Of a DNA stretch of 64,000 bases, positions 39,941 to 53,000 are shown in pieces. The notes beneath the pieces were generated by a model that was not told the origin of the DNA, made no database searches, and was given only the letters and a program-made list of their open reading frames with translations. How positions within the stretch are numbered: the first letter of the stretch is position 1; every line of letters begins with the position of its first letter. Both the position numbers and the translations under genes were made by a program. This DNA comes from Didymodactylos carnosus (taxonomy: Eukaryota; Rotifera; Eurotatoria; Philodinida; Philodinidae): NCBI GenBank assembly GCA_905250885.1, contig CAJNOQ010000066.1, positions 21,305 through 85,304 of the forward strand, written 5' to 3'.

Positions 39941-41492
39941 ATCTATTTGTTTTGATTTATATTGTTAAATTTTCATAGTTAAATAAATAAAAATATGTTC
40001 ATGGTATTGACAGATATGTTTTTATTTTTGGTTTTTGGATGATTTACGCTTTTAATTAGTTTAAACGATATATTTGGTCCTCTTCCTGCTTAATAGAATG
40101 AGTGTTAACAACGATCTAACGTTAATGTTTCGCTTCAACTTTTTGGCATGACTGAGAAAAGTTTGTGAGTTTTCTGCCTTGGATATAAGGATGCACATTT
40201 AGCATTAACGAGGCCGTATATCAAAAGGTATATCTTTGATTATGACTTAGAATGATTTATAAACACACCTAAGAATTAAATTTTGTAAAAACAAATCTGA
40301 TTAGAGCCACGATTTTCAAATTCGTTACGATTATTGGAGAAATCTTATAGTTAATAGTTTTCCTTTAATCGAAAAGGAGAAATTAAACTAATTGCATTAG
40401 TAATGGACTATTGATTGTGTACCTTTTCATTATGTCATCTTTCGCTTTCACGAACTTTTTTATCTAGACAGTGTGCTAAAAACTATTTTCACAAAGTACA
40501 TAGTCTTATTGGTTTATTTTATCCATTTTTTCTTGGAGAAAAATGATTCATCAAAGAGACTAGGTGTTACCACCATTAAATAGGACAAAGGAACAATTCT
40601 ATTCACATCGAATTGTCGCAACGCATAATACGTATTCTAGATTACTAGTATAATATTATGTGATAAACTCGAATTTGACCGTGGTTATTGTCTTTTATCT
40701 TCGACTAAATTATCTTACGGTACGAGCCTCGTATGTTTTATCTTACAGAAGAGAAGGATTGTTTATCGATTAAAGTGTATATGTCGATAAACTGATTTTG
40801 TTTCCGTTTTAGATATTGTAACTTAGAACATTTTTGTCGATGATCTATCAACCGTTAATGGATGATGAAGAAGAAGAAGAAAATAAGACTTTTGTGTTAT
40901 TTAGGAATAGAACGTCTTGTCCACATTATACAATTTGGTAGGTCTGTGTAAATTTATGGGTCATTAAACAATGAACAATGTTGAATTTGCACTCATGGTC
41001 TGGTTGTTATACTCATTTCACTGTTTAGAAGAATTTATTTCGGTTAGATCGCATCGCGTTATAAAATAATGGAAGACAAAAACGTGTCATACAATACGTG
41101 CCTCGAAATATCACCGCCACTGTTAGTTTTTCCAAGTGAAAAGATTTAATGTACAAAACAAAAATATTGATTTATGGTAATTCTAGATATGACTATCACA
41201 ATTTATAAACGTTTATTTTGTGTGTGAGTCATCATTACTACTCAAATGATGAAATAATCAATGTTGACAGGTGTACATAAGTTTTGAATATTATCATTGA
41301 CAATATTATTTGAATGACCAGTTGATTTTATGCAATGTATTTCGTATTTTATTCAATATTTTCACATTTCGTCTACTTGTATTATCATTTGGATTATTTA
41401 TTTCTTAATTTAACTGTTTATTCACTAATAAAGTAAGGATAATATTAGAATATAATAATGAATTATTAAGCGTTTGTTACTATTCTTCTTAG
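39941..41492. other. spacer after MYBBP1A
   Basis: It holds the MYBBP1A 3' UTR (AATAAATAAA near 39982). No firm gene is present. A short ATG-started acidic frame with a donor-like GTAGGT occurs at 40840-40937 and is discussed with the candidate exon that follows. Confidence 0.5.
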
Positions 41493-41603
41493 AAAAAATT
41501 GAATTGCAAAAAGAAAAAATTATTAAAAGAAGTATTACAATTATTTTATTATTACTTTGGATTCTATGCATTGATTTATGCTGGAATATGCTATATAAAT
41601 AAT
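41493..41603 (+). CDS. candidate orphan exon encoding a membrane-like segment
   Basis: Exactly 37 codons lie between an acceptor-like TTCTTCTTAG and a consensus donor GTAAGT, open in one frame with phase 0 at both ends. The translation is a lysine-rich start, then an aromatic, hydrophobic stretch (LQLFYYYFGFYALIYAGICY) that could span a membrane. No family is recognised and no joining exons were found with confidence, because the DUF2270 gene on the other strand follows at once. It may be a real exon of an unseen gene, a relic, or chance. Confidence 0.3.
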
Positions 41604-41685
41604 GTAAGTAAAATAGATGACTAGTAAATATCGTAAAATTAGTTTATACTATTTGAATTATATATGCTTTACTGTCATTCTTTGT

Positions 41686-42624
41686 TTACACATCTAATTC
41701 ATGTTTTAATTTGCCTCCTCCTTCATATTTATTGCATAAAATTTTTAATAATGATGATTTTGACCAACATCTATCAATTTCTCCCATATATTTCAATTGT
41801 TTATAATTTCCTATACATGGTCCAATATAATATAAAAATAAACTTAGTACAATCATTAAACAACCAATCGATATTGCCAAATGTGTATGACCTTTATCAT
41901 TAAATTTATGATGTGAAATAAATAATTTAATTACCCATCCAACATAAGTGCCTAATAATAATGGATAATAAACTCGTTTCATTCTTATCTGAAAACCGTT
42001 CCATATATGTTGTAAATGAATTTTATGAGGATGTAATAGAGATTGTTGTAATGCACACATCCATAATGCAGGATTTGGCAATATTTTTGATTGTTCATTT
42101 TCATATTGAATATTTTTAATTTGACCATTTTCATTACGTTCTGGTCCAAATATATATTGTCCATAAAAACCTTTTTCTATTTGTTGAACACGATATTGAA
42201 TAACAGCATAATAACTATAACGTCTTGATTCAATTAAACAAAATAAGAGTAAAAAAAATGCAATTAATATATGAAAATAATGGGGAATTTCTTCTTGACC
42301 TAATGATAATACGGTGAGACCAGCCGTTGTTGTAACAGCCCAATTTGTTGTAGTATCGAGACGAATTCTATAAGCTATTTGTCGACCTAATTCACCACGA
42401 TAAAGATGAATAATAGCATTAATATAATCCGTTGTTTTTATTTCATTAGGAATTTTTGTTAAAAGAGCAAATGGTAATTCATATGGTACAGAAAGACCAG
42501 GTGTTAATAATAATTGATTCATTTCAACATGAAGTTTATTTCGTCCATTTGTAATTGTTTGATGATATTTTAATTCATTTTCTGTAACAATAAATGGATT
42601 TGGTTCTGCCATGATGACAGTCAA
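41686..42624 (-). CDS. DUF2270 integral membrane protein, intronless, probable horizontal acquisition
   Basis: A single 312-codon exon, unlike its intron-rich neighbours. Translation could also start at the in-frame ATG four codons in (MAEPNP). The core matches what I know of the prokaryotic DUF2270 family (Pfam PF10028): INAIIHLYRGELGRQIAYR, then RLDTTTNWAVTTTAGLT (about residues 89-104), a membrane helix at about 115-131, the IESRRYSYYA motif (131-140), and a conserved PALW / LLHPHK region. Two more helices lie near the C-terminus (YYPLLLGTYVGWVIKLF and ISIGCLMIVLSLFLYYIG), making about four membrane segments. The N- and C-terminal extensions exceed the usual bacterial length of about 220-260. 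The function of the family is unknown. Base composition is as AT-rich as the host, so any transfer is old. The family call is firm; the direction and source of transfer are inference. Confidence 0.85.
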   Translation of the reverse strand: MTVIMAEPNPFIVTENELKYHQTITNGRNKLHVEMNQLLLTPGLSVPYELPFALLTKIPNEIKTTDYINAIIHLYRGELGRQIAYRIRLDTTTNWAVTTTAGLTVLSLGQEEIPHYFHILIAFFLLLFCLIESRRYSYYAVIQYRVQQIEKGFYGQYIFGPERNENGQIKNIQYENEQSKILPNPALWMCALQQSLLHPHKIHLQHIWNGFQIRMKRVYYPLLLGTYVGWVIKLFISHHKFNDKGHTHLAISIGCLMIVLSLFLYYIGPCIGNYKQLKYMGEIDRCWSKSSLLKILCNKYEGGGKLKHELDV

Positions 42625-45600
42625 TGTAAGAATGAGATTAGTTTTATTGAAAAATAAATATACCTGTCGCGTATATGCACTGATGCGTAAACAAACATTC
42701 TCTTTATAATTTATTAATCTAATACATTGAAATACTTTTATTTTTCACAAATAACTACGTATCAGTAATATAAACTAGTTTTGATCTACTGATAACATCG
42801 AGTCAATTGTACAACTTCAATCATTGTACAGAATATAGATACAGAACGGTGAATTTAGTTTTGTAGTTTACTACAAAGCTAAATTCACATGTTCAAATCT
42901 CTATTCGTACAAAAATTGATTTTATGTTTTTCGATAGTTTTAGTTAGAATACTATAATGGAATAATCTTCCGCTTGTATTCTAACAGAATAAAGCTATAA
43001 AACAAATTAGTTTTATAAGGTAGATTTGACTTACCTTTGGCGAATTTGAAACGGATAAACTAAACATATCGTCTGTAAACTAAAATATTTTTGAATTATT
43101 GAAAAAAAAATATATATGATCAAAATAAATATTAAATATCTTGAAAATGATTCAATAAAACGTATTTTCAATTTTAAAAGACTATTTCATCATGTTCGTT
43201 ATTTAGATATATGTTTTTAGTTACATTCTAATTTGATGAGAATGATAAAACAAAAATAAAACTTACCCATGAATAATTGATTGTTCACACTTATTCAATT
43301 CTAAAAAGTAAATAAAACGTTATTTTTTTGTTGTTTGATTGAATATGTCGACAGTGTCATTTAGTGAGTCATGTTTTCTTTTCATTACTTGATTTCTATG
43401 CTGCTATTGTATTGTTCTTGCTTGAACGTTAAAACGAGAACGATTCTCTTTTTTTTTTTTGTCTAAATGTTCACTTTTTTAATTTAATTCTAAAATAATC
43501 ATAATATATTTTTATTTTGCTAATAATAATGATAATGATTGAAAAATTGTTGTTGCTTTTCTGCATGAGGACAAGATGGTCTCGTTTAAAAAAATTGTCT
43601 TCTATATCTATTGTTCTGATATGAGTCAATTTATGTAAAATGTTTTTTTAAAGTTGGAAAAAAAATATACTTCAACACAAGACGTTTCGCCTCTTAGCGC
43701 TCGCTGTAGCACATTTTGTTGAGAAGTTATGAATTTTGTATGTTTTCATTGAAAAAGGCAATCGTAATGCACTCAGGTGAATACAGTTTATCAAACAGAC
43801 TTATATTTTGTGAACGAAATAGCTTCCTCGTACAGAATTTTCATTTGGGGAACTATTTGCACTATCTTTATCCAGTGTTTGAAAGAAATTGACGTACTTC
43901 TAATTCTCTAGAAAAACTTGAGAAATTAAGGGATTTCCGAAGAGACCCATTCCGCATTAACTACATATCAGTCAAACTTTATTTTAACATATCTTGTGTT
44001 ACTTTTTTGAATGAAATAAAACACATTAGTTTCTGAATGCAATGAGAGATAGGGCAAGTGTCACAGGTTAGACAAAAACAGCTGAAAATTAGCGATTTTA
44101 GCCTTTATTTCTTCTATATTCTCCGAAGTCAAGTTGGTTCAGTGATAGTTTCTCAGAGTTGTAATTAGAAGTATCTCAGCCCGATTCTCATTTTCAGAAA
44201 ATATACCAAAAACAAAAACCATGATATTTATGTGAGTAGATTCCAATGAACACATGAGTGGAAAAAATTGCTGAGAGTGTGATACATTACTCACGGGGAA
44301 ATTTTGTCAAAATTTCACGATATTCGGATCGTGTAATTGTAACATCAACTGTGTGATCATGTGTGAACTTTCTATAATTTCACAAACGAGAATTTCTTTT
44401 CACCAGTGTCCACGCACCATTTTACGATTTTCACTAGTGACTACTTGCGAAAAATATGACGCGAAAAGTTTTCGTGGACAGTTTCCGTGTTGTCACAAGT
44501 AGAATATATTTTTCACGTCTGCTCACACCATTTTACAATGTTCATGTACGACCATAGTTCATTTCACGATATTCACGCGTGCACACGTCGTTTTATACTA
44601 AAATTTCACCATTGGTATAGTAATTGAGCAAGTATACTTTGCTGGTCTCGATATGTACACACGTGGCCAAGCGTTTGATGTTGCAACTGCTTGCATGACC
44701 CCAACATGTTGAAACTTAATCTCTTTACCTATAAAATTTCATGAAAGTCTAAGCTGACATTTCATGGTCCTTCACGTGTGAAAAGTCGATAAAATTTCCA
44801 CATGGGTTACTGTAAATTAAAATCAGAGATTTCTCAACTCTTGCAGCTGTTTATAGATCTACGATTGTCCCCTAAAGCGAGCATAAGATATGATGGATAA
44901 AAAATGCTGACAGTGACAACTTTGTACATTGCGAGAGATCTCACATGTTTTTGGTTTTTAACCCTTTTATTTAGTTGTTTTACATCTAAAGTTACAATAG
45001 AAACCAAACATCTGAAAATATTCATCGATCAATTAAATGACTTAAAGGAAAGATTCAACAATCTTCAAGTGATTGTCTGGACAATATTATTGAAGATGAT
45101 GCTATATACTGTAAGAAGTAATATACAATAATTCACTCTAATGTCCATTGTAACTGTGCATGCTATGAAAGTATATTTGCATAAAAAGTTGCCTTAATTA
45201 AACAATAAACGAAACTAGTGTTAAAATCGACTGATTAGAATTTAAACATCAACTCGAGCGATTAACGTTAGATACGATAGAAATGTGTGCATTAGATAAA
45301 TTTTATCTGAAACTGTCAGAATAGAAATAGGACAAATTTAAATAAAATTTAATTGGAATCATTTAAAAGTAGTTTGAATGTTCAAATTAAGTAGGATGGC
45401 TTAAACAAAATTATAATTATTATCAATGAAAACCAAAATGAACTGACTGCTGGTTAAAAACAAAAAATTCGATGAAGTAAACAATGTTTAAATATCAGTT
45501 AATAGTAGAAGAATTATCGATTGATAAGAGTGTTACACTCTCTCAGAATAGAAGATCATCTGGTGTTTCCATTTTTGTAAAAGTAGAATAGCGAGTCAAA

Positions 45601-46879
45601 AATTGCTGAAGAAAGTGTCAATCAATGTCTAATGAAAAATACAATTTATTTTTATATGATTAGAAACGAGTGAATAATCGATGAATTAGGTCATATTAAA
45701 CTACACGATGAATTCAAAAAATGTTAGAAGTTTTCGATCAAGAAGATGGAGATTTTTTCCATGAACTTTACTGTTTAAAAAAAAATGTTCAATCACTTTG
45801 CCGTCATTCACAGATTATTTTATCAAACAAAGATGACTTCTTCACTTTCCGATCGAGAAAAACCCTTGACACTCGAATTAATTTTATCTTGTAATTATTT
45901 ATAATTCTTAATTCTTTGTTTAAGGTGACACATTTTATAATAGAAATTACGAATAAAATCACCTTTTTTTCATGTTGAAATAACGTATTTCAAATGAGAC
46001 GTTTCGTCTTTGTTCTAAAGACATCATCGGTCAATTGATGTACAAAAAGTAACTTCTAACATAGAAAAAGACAATAAAACATATGTAGAATAGTTAAAGT
46101 GTTAGTAATAGTTTTATTCTTGATTTCTATTTATAATTCTGTTGAAAATTGTACATTAGAATGTGTAAATAAATGTATCTTCATTGAAAAGACTTGAATG
46201 AGAAAAATTATATAGTCATGATTATTTATATTTTTAACTCGACAATTGAGATAGAGAAACGTTGTTACTTTCTTAATATGTTCAATAGAATGTGAGAAAA
46301 ATGACTTGAATAAATGATCTATTCCATTTATGATGACTTAATTAATAGGAGACAAACGTAATTTCTTTCTCAATTTCTATTATTAAATTGTCTTTGATTC
46401 TTTTCAAAAAAAACAATAACAACAACAACAACAAAACAAACAATGGTAGTAATAAATGTTTTGATATTAGTAAGAGAAAATTGATTTATCAAATGTTTTC
46501 TATCGTAATGAATTTTCTTTTTTCAAAATAAAATAGACAATGATTTGTTTTATGTTGCCATGCAATTATTTGTGTAATAGATTCTCGCTTTTTTCTTGTA
46601 TGTTCTTGCATATGAAATTCTTGCATTCTATACGTAGTATTCTTTGCTGAAGAAGGTGAAATTTGAATTTAACGTGTTTGTTTTATCCATCAAATAGTAT
46701 GACTATATTCATCTCTCTTGTTTTTGATTTCAGATTGTGTTACTTATTTATCTAAAATTCATTTATATCCAAAAAAATATTCGAACGAGTTGAATTTTGT
46801 GTTATCCTTTTTTTCGTTGAATTTTTCTTTCTTTTTGGGGTTTTTTTCTTTTCTTTGATTTTTAATCTTGAGAAGAAAA
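42625..46879. other. spacer between DUF2270 and UBE2G1 genes
   Basis: These two genes diverge from here, so both promoters should lie at its ends. I see a 40-bp hairpin at 42849-42888, a stretch with imperfectly repeated ACCATTTTAC and TTTCACGATATTC motifs at about 44300-44600, a hammerhead-like repeat motif at 45993-46030, and no supported gene. Confidence 0.5.
42849..42888. repeat. 18-bp hairpin
   Basis: GTGAATTTAGTTTTGTAG and CTACAAAGCTAAATTCAC form an inverted repeat with a four-base loop and one mismatch. It lies upstream of the DUF2270 gene; whether it has any role there is unknown. Confidence 0.85.
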
Positions 46880-47643
46880 ATGGATGGTTCAACATTATTA
46901 TTAATGAAACAGTTAAAAGAATTAACAAAACATCCTGTAGAAGGTTTTTCAGCTGGTTTAATTGATGATTCTGATGCATTTCATTGGAATGTAATGATTA
47001 TTGGACCAATTGATACGATCTATGAAGGTAAGTTAAAAAAAAAAGAAATGAATCATTTTTATTAATTATTGATTAAATTGAACTTTTATTTTATAGGTGG
47101 TTTTTATAAAGCAAGACTCGATTTTCCAAAAGAATATCCACATAAACCACCAAAAATGAAATTTTTATCAGAAATTTGGCATCCAAATATTGATAAAAAT
47201 GGAGATGTTTGTATATCAAGTAAGATCATTCATACAGTACATGATTAATAAAACAATAAAATTTATGTTTATTTCTTATTAATTTAGTTCTTCATGAACC
47301 AGGTGATGACCAATATGGATATGAAACAGCAAGTGAACGTTGGAGTCCTGTACATACCGTAGGTAAGTAACAATTAATAAAAAGAAAATGAATTAATTTT
47401 CATGATAAAAGTGAATTGTTCACGATTATTTGTTGAATCAAAATGTTATTTTTTCACATTATTAATTTTATTTTTATTTTTTTAGAAACAATCTTAATTT
47501 CTGTTATTTCAATGTTAGCTGATCCAAATTGTGAGTCGGCAGCTAATGTTGATGCGGCAAAAATGTTACGAGATGATCCAAAACAGTTTAAAAAACGTGT
47601 AGCAGATTGTGTTCGTAAATCTATGGCTGAATTTGGCGGTTAA
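46880..47643 (+). CDS. UBE2G1: ubiquitin-conjugating enzyme E2 G1 (UBC7-like)
   Basis: Four exons (46880-47027, 47097-47219, 47288-47362, 47486-47643) give 167 residues; human UBE2G1 has 170. The UBC fold motifs are all present: LLLMKQLKELTKHPVEGFSA, the HPN and catalytic-cysteine region (IWHPNIDKNGDVCIS), the acidic-loop insertion typical of G-type E2s (LHEPGDDQYGYETASERWSP), and ISMLADPN. VEGFSAGLIDD and EGGFYKARLDFPKEYP favour G1 over G2, although ASERWSP is more G2-like. It accepts ubiquitin from E1 and, in relatives, builds Lys48-linked chains, including with cullin-RING and ER-linked ligases. The start codon is the first in-frame ATG after a T-rich tract ending in TTGAG. It appears intact. 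Confidence 0.95.
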
Positions 47644-50013
47644 TTATAGAACAGAGTTCCATATTTTATCGTCTTTTTTGCTCTCTCTTGGTACATATGT
47701 ATACACAGACAACTTAAAAAAAAACAAAATAAAGAAGAAACCTCATTTTTTTTTATACACGAATCATATACATAAGAAATATGTGTTTTTTTTCTTCTGT
47801 TTTTCTATTGTTGTTCCTAAATTTTTGATTTATTTCTACTTCTTTTTTTTTTTTGCTACGTTTATTCTTTTGTCTGGTCATTTTTTATATGAATATCAAG
47901 TACAAGAATAATTCACTTCTCTAATTTAAAATTAACTTGAAATATGGAAATTCTCTATGAAACACTGTTCTCTCGTCAGATATGTGTAAATTGTCAATTT
48001 TGTGATAATGAACTTGAAGCTTTTGCTCCTACTGTTAGTTATATTAGATATTTTTGAGTGTTGTCTATTGTGCTTGAAAAAATATCTATGTTTTATTGTA
48101 TTATATTTTATAATTTTAGATAAAAAAACATCCGTTATAGTTTAACCATAACGGCAACAATGTGTGAACTAATAAGTTAGTTGTTCAATAATGTTCTATC
48201 ACAGCCTATCTCAACTATATTTACCTCATTGTACTAAAATCTTTCGATTTAAGTGAACATTAATGTTTAATTAGAGAAAATTGATTAGAATGCAAACATT
48301 CATGATCGACAATTCGATTAGAACTTGTGCCAATTGAATACATGAAATAATTAGAATAGTGTAAAAAGCAAAGTTGTGATAAAATGTGTATGGCTCATAT
48401 TAAAATGTTTACACTTATGCCGAGAACAATGATGAATTAGAAAAATGTTCAAAATTAAATTTTCATTTGAAGTGAAATTTTTTTGTTATTTTTTTATTAG
48501 TATATATCATTTTTTCATGATTAGTAGATTGAATGATCATAAATTGAGATAGTATGCGATTTTATTATATTCATTTGTATCACAAGATCATAATCTACGA
48601 GTGTTAAATGTGAGTGTGAGTAATAGTCTCATACTATGTGACAGTTGACTGTTAGTTGAGACTTTTACAAGAGATTTAAAAAAAAAATGGTCAATCATTA
48701 CTACTGTTTTCTGAAAAAATATGTTTTCACTTTTTTCTTCTTCTAATAAGTGCTATGTCTTTATTTTATGAAAATAGTGTCACATTTTTGTCTATTTTTT
48801 TTTTTGCATGTGACATAGTGAAAAAGAATATTTCATGACACAGTATACGTTTGTACTATGACGACAATTTATATGTAATATCTTCTTGTTAAATATTTTT
48901 ATGAATTGTTGCTTTTGTTTATGATTTTTGTTGTTATTATGAAGATGAACGAGAACGTATTTAATTGATTGCGCTGATTTAAAACAATGAATCGAAAGTA
49001 AAGTCTAAATTGTTCGAATTGAACATTATTGAATTGTCGTGTAAAGAACTTAAAATATGACACATTTTATATGATCATATTTTTGAAAATACATTATCAA
49101 GACTGTGTGTGTACTATTATTACCAAAGTGATTATCATTACACGCCTATAACAAGGAGAGACAAATAGTCTTGTAGTAGGAACAATGATATCGAATTTTA
49201 AAGATGTTGAAAGTACAAAATTCTGTGAACAATCAATTCCAGTGTTTGATTTAGTAATCTTTTAAGAATTAATTCATCCTTGTTACTTATAACTGAAATC
49301 GAATCCGTTGATTCGCTATTTTAATTCAAAATGTTTGTTTGTTTGTCAAAGAATACTTTCTGACTGATTCATTTTTGAGAATTCATATTAATAAATAAGA
49401 CATACAATGTGTATTTCGATTCAAATAGGAATAAATTGCAGTTCAGTTATTTGTTCGATATTTTCATTACTTACTTTATTTTTAGATGAATGTGGTTAGT
49501 TAAAACTGAGTCGACTAAAATATATTTTGAAATGTTTACTTGATTTTCATTTTTTGTGGAAATCTCGATCATTTATCAACGTGAAAAAAATTTAAAACAA
49601 ATTAAAGTACCCAGATAGGATAGAAATACAGATTAGTCGACTGACTTTTTGATGGAAAATCGTATGTAGGTAATTAAAGTTCTTTTATTATGGGCAAGGA
49701 AAGTGAGGGCATGTTCTTGTTAAAATAAGCAGAAGGAAGACTATTAGCTAAGTGTAGGGAAGAGAAGATGTAAGTAAAAAGATGACGTTGTAAGTGAATT
49801 GATCTTTTCAATAAATCGTACCTAAATTAGTAATTCGATTTTCTTAATCGACAAAGTTATATTGAAAAATTTTAAATTGATATTTTCTTAACCAATTTGA
49901 TGAGCTCTGTCTAACGATGTCAAAAACAAGGAAAAATAATTTTTGCTGACTTCTTGCATTTTCGGCACCTTAGAATTTTTATTTTTAAAATCTTTCTTTT
50001 GTTATTGATAAAG
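47644..50013. other. spacer between UBE2G1 and the senataxin-like gene
   Basis: It holds the UBE2G1 3' UTR (AATAAAG near 47729) and the promoter of the next gene. The sequence is AT-rich and low in complexity; I see no gene, long repeat or RNA gene. Confidence 0.55.
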
Positions 50014-53000
50014 ATGACCACGGCATCAGCAGTTTCATCTTCTAAAAGTCCTTTAAATAGTGAAAACGGTAATATAATTGGTATATAGTCATGATGTGAA
50101 TAGTCTAATTTCTTTTGTGTGTTTAGATTCATCATCGCCTGTTAAAGTATTTCGTTGTACAACAAATCGTCCTGCTGCCAGTGATGATGAAACAGATGAC
50201 GAATTAAATGTACAAACTTCTGCCACATCTACCACTACAAAATCCAAATATTCTCCTACTCAAAACTCTAAATCATCTCTATACGTCATGGATGACGATA
50301 ATCAACAAACTCAACTTTATGATTATGATGATTTATCTCTGACACTCGCTGATAAAGATGAACAAAAAAGTGAAACGCCAAAAAAGAATGGTGCTATAAA
50401 TGTCAATAAGAAGAATGTGTCAACAACCTCTACATTTAATACCACATGCAGTGATGATGAAGAATTATTAGCAAGTGTCATTCAATTTGAAGAAAATAAA
50501 GGTAAATTGGCTGATAGTTCAATTCTTATAAGCAATATTGTAAGCACGAAGAGAAATCTCATCATTGCAAAAACATTTGATACTAATTGTCAACCCGTTA
50601 AAAATAAACAAATTTCTTATCATTCTTTTTATTATAGAACAATCATTAAAAACATCATCATCACCATCACCATCAACAAAAAGTGGATATTTCAAACCAA
50701 CACCTACGTCAGATGTTGGATTTTTAAAAGGTTATAGTAATCGCCATGAAATATGTGGACTAAAACCAGTTGGTGAGTCAATGTACTTTATTTGCTAAAA
50801 AATAAACAAATTTCTTATTCTTTTTATTATAGAACAATCGTTAAAAACATCATCATCACCAGCACCATCGCCATCAACAACAAGTGGATATTTCAAACCA
50901 ACACCCACATCAGATGGTGGATTTTTAAGAGGTTATAATAGTCGCTATGAAATATGTGGACTAAAACCAGTTGGTAAGTCAATGTACTTTATTTGCTAAT
51001 GATACTGTTTTCGACAGTGTGGAAATAAAACTTATCTCAAGTTTCTAACACGATGATCTACATTAGCTAGTCAAACTTTGAATTTTATTTATAGCAAAAG
51101 ATGAAATTTCGCCAATTAAAACGAGCATAAAAAGACAAATTAGTAGTGACGAAGATGATATAACCATCACAAGTACTTCAAAGCCAGCAACAAAAATTGT
51201 TCGATTACCAGTTAAAAAATTACCAGGAAAAAATGATTTAATTGATCCACCAATAATAATATCAACAAAAAAATTGCCTTTATCGCCTGAATCACCAGTA
51301 GCATTTACTTCGACATTTATGCGACCACCGTTTTCTTCCGTTTCAATGGAAACAAAACAACGAACGTTACCAATGTGGCTCGCCGCGAATAAACCGTTGT
51401 CCCAAGATGTCGAATCAGAGCCAAGTATGTTGTTTTTCTCAACATCTTTCAAAGATCGAAATAGATAAAATAAAAACAATTTTTGTCGTATTACCATAGA
51501 TCTTGAACAGTTTTATTAGGAACATCAAATTCTGTCTAAAAATGGGCAGCAGTCATTTCTAATGTTTTTTCGAGATATAGAAGGAACAAGACACTAGTCG
51601 ACAATCAGTTAAGACGGAAAAGTCGAAACCACTATGCAGTTTTATTAGAGATGAATTGGAGTCGGAATCAGCTTCAGAAAAACTAAAACGTACTTTTTAC
51701 AAAATTATTTTTCGCCTTAGCTTCTTGCCTCAGAACTAAAATACCCTTGTCAACACTTTAAGGCGTAATTTAGCTTATCATCGACTGTGGTGAACTTAAG
51801 AAACGCGTTACATAGTAACACTAATCACTCATAATGACATTGTTCTTAAATATTTGTAATAGTCCAAGTTATCTCATTTTAGCACTATTCTAAAATTTCC
51901 TCATGATGTTTTTTATTTATAGAAAGGTTTTTCTTCTAATAGTTGACCCACACCTGGAAAATCTGACAGAAATCAGCTCTGAAGTTGTCACTAGAAGCAA
52001 ATTCAGTCCTGATCCCATCACTAAACTAAGAGTTGACTGATCTGATCAGCATTTTCAGTGCTGAAATTAGTAGACACATATTCCAGTCCTGATAATAATG
52101 TATAGCTCATTCACCTTTGCAGATCGAGTTATGCTAAAAGAATCACTAAATAAGTGAAAGGAATACAAATGTATAAAAGTCAAAAGCATAAAAGAAGTTT
52201 AACTTTGGATCGGATACAGGTCAATGTTCCATAACTCAACTGTCTTGACATCATGTTCTCGATTTCAGCAACAATGAACGAAGCAACAGAAAAAATATTA
52301 AAGAAATCGCGTGCACGTCGTCGCTGTGATAATGATTTTCCCATGACACAATTCATGGCCCAAGAGCAATTGCGGCTGCGAGAAAAACTCATGAGAAAAC
52401 CAAAACCATTAGAAGTTACCGACGATAAAAAACAAACAGGTAATTAATCGTATAGTTGAATATCTTGTATTTAATCTATTCCAAATTTTCAGATTCACTA
52501 AAAACGCCAGTATCAACTACAACAAAAAGAAAATTGGTGCCGAATGGGAATGATTTACCGGCAAGAAAAAAAACACGCCCCACCACTGTAAATCATCCCT
52601 CTGCTCATATTAAAAATGAGATTACAAAGACTTGTTTATTCTAGTCCACTCCTGGCGTAGTCCAATCTTCATCCTCAAAATCAACTCCTATTACTGTAAA
52701 TGCATTTGATCAATATATGAAAGATGTGACAGAAACATTTACTAGGATAACGATTACAAATACTACCACAACGTGTACAACAACAGCAGCTATCAATAAC
52801 AGTTCATCATCAGTTGTTACCAGCATCAACACTACATCATCACCGTCATCGACACTTGTTTCAAGTGTGATGCCTCTCTCATCCACAACAACCAAAAAAA
52901 AGATGCCGCGTAAAATTCATTTATACGATGATTATCTTATGTACATTCTAAAATGGCCCGTTCAATGGTTACAAGAAGCAGGTAAACCCCCAAAAAAGTA

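Noticed and set aside
44300-44600. Tandem repeat with ACCATTTTAC and TTTCACGATATTC motifs
   Set aside because: The units are too irregular in spacing and sequence to define a repeat with confidence, so it is mentioned only in the spacer note.
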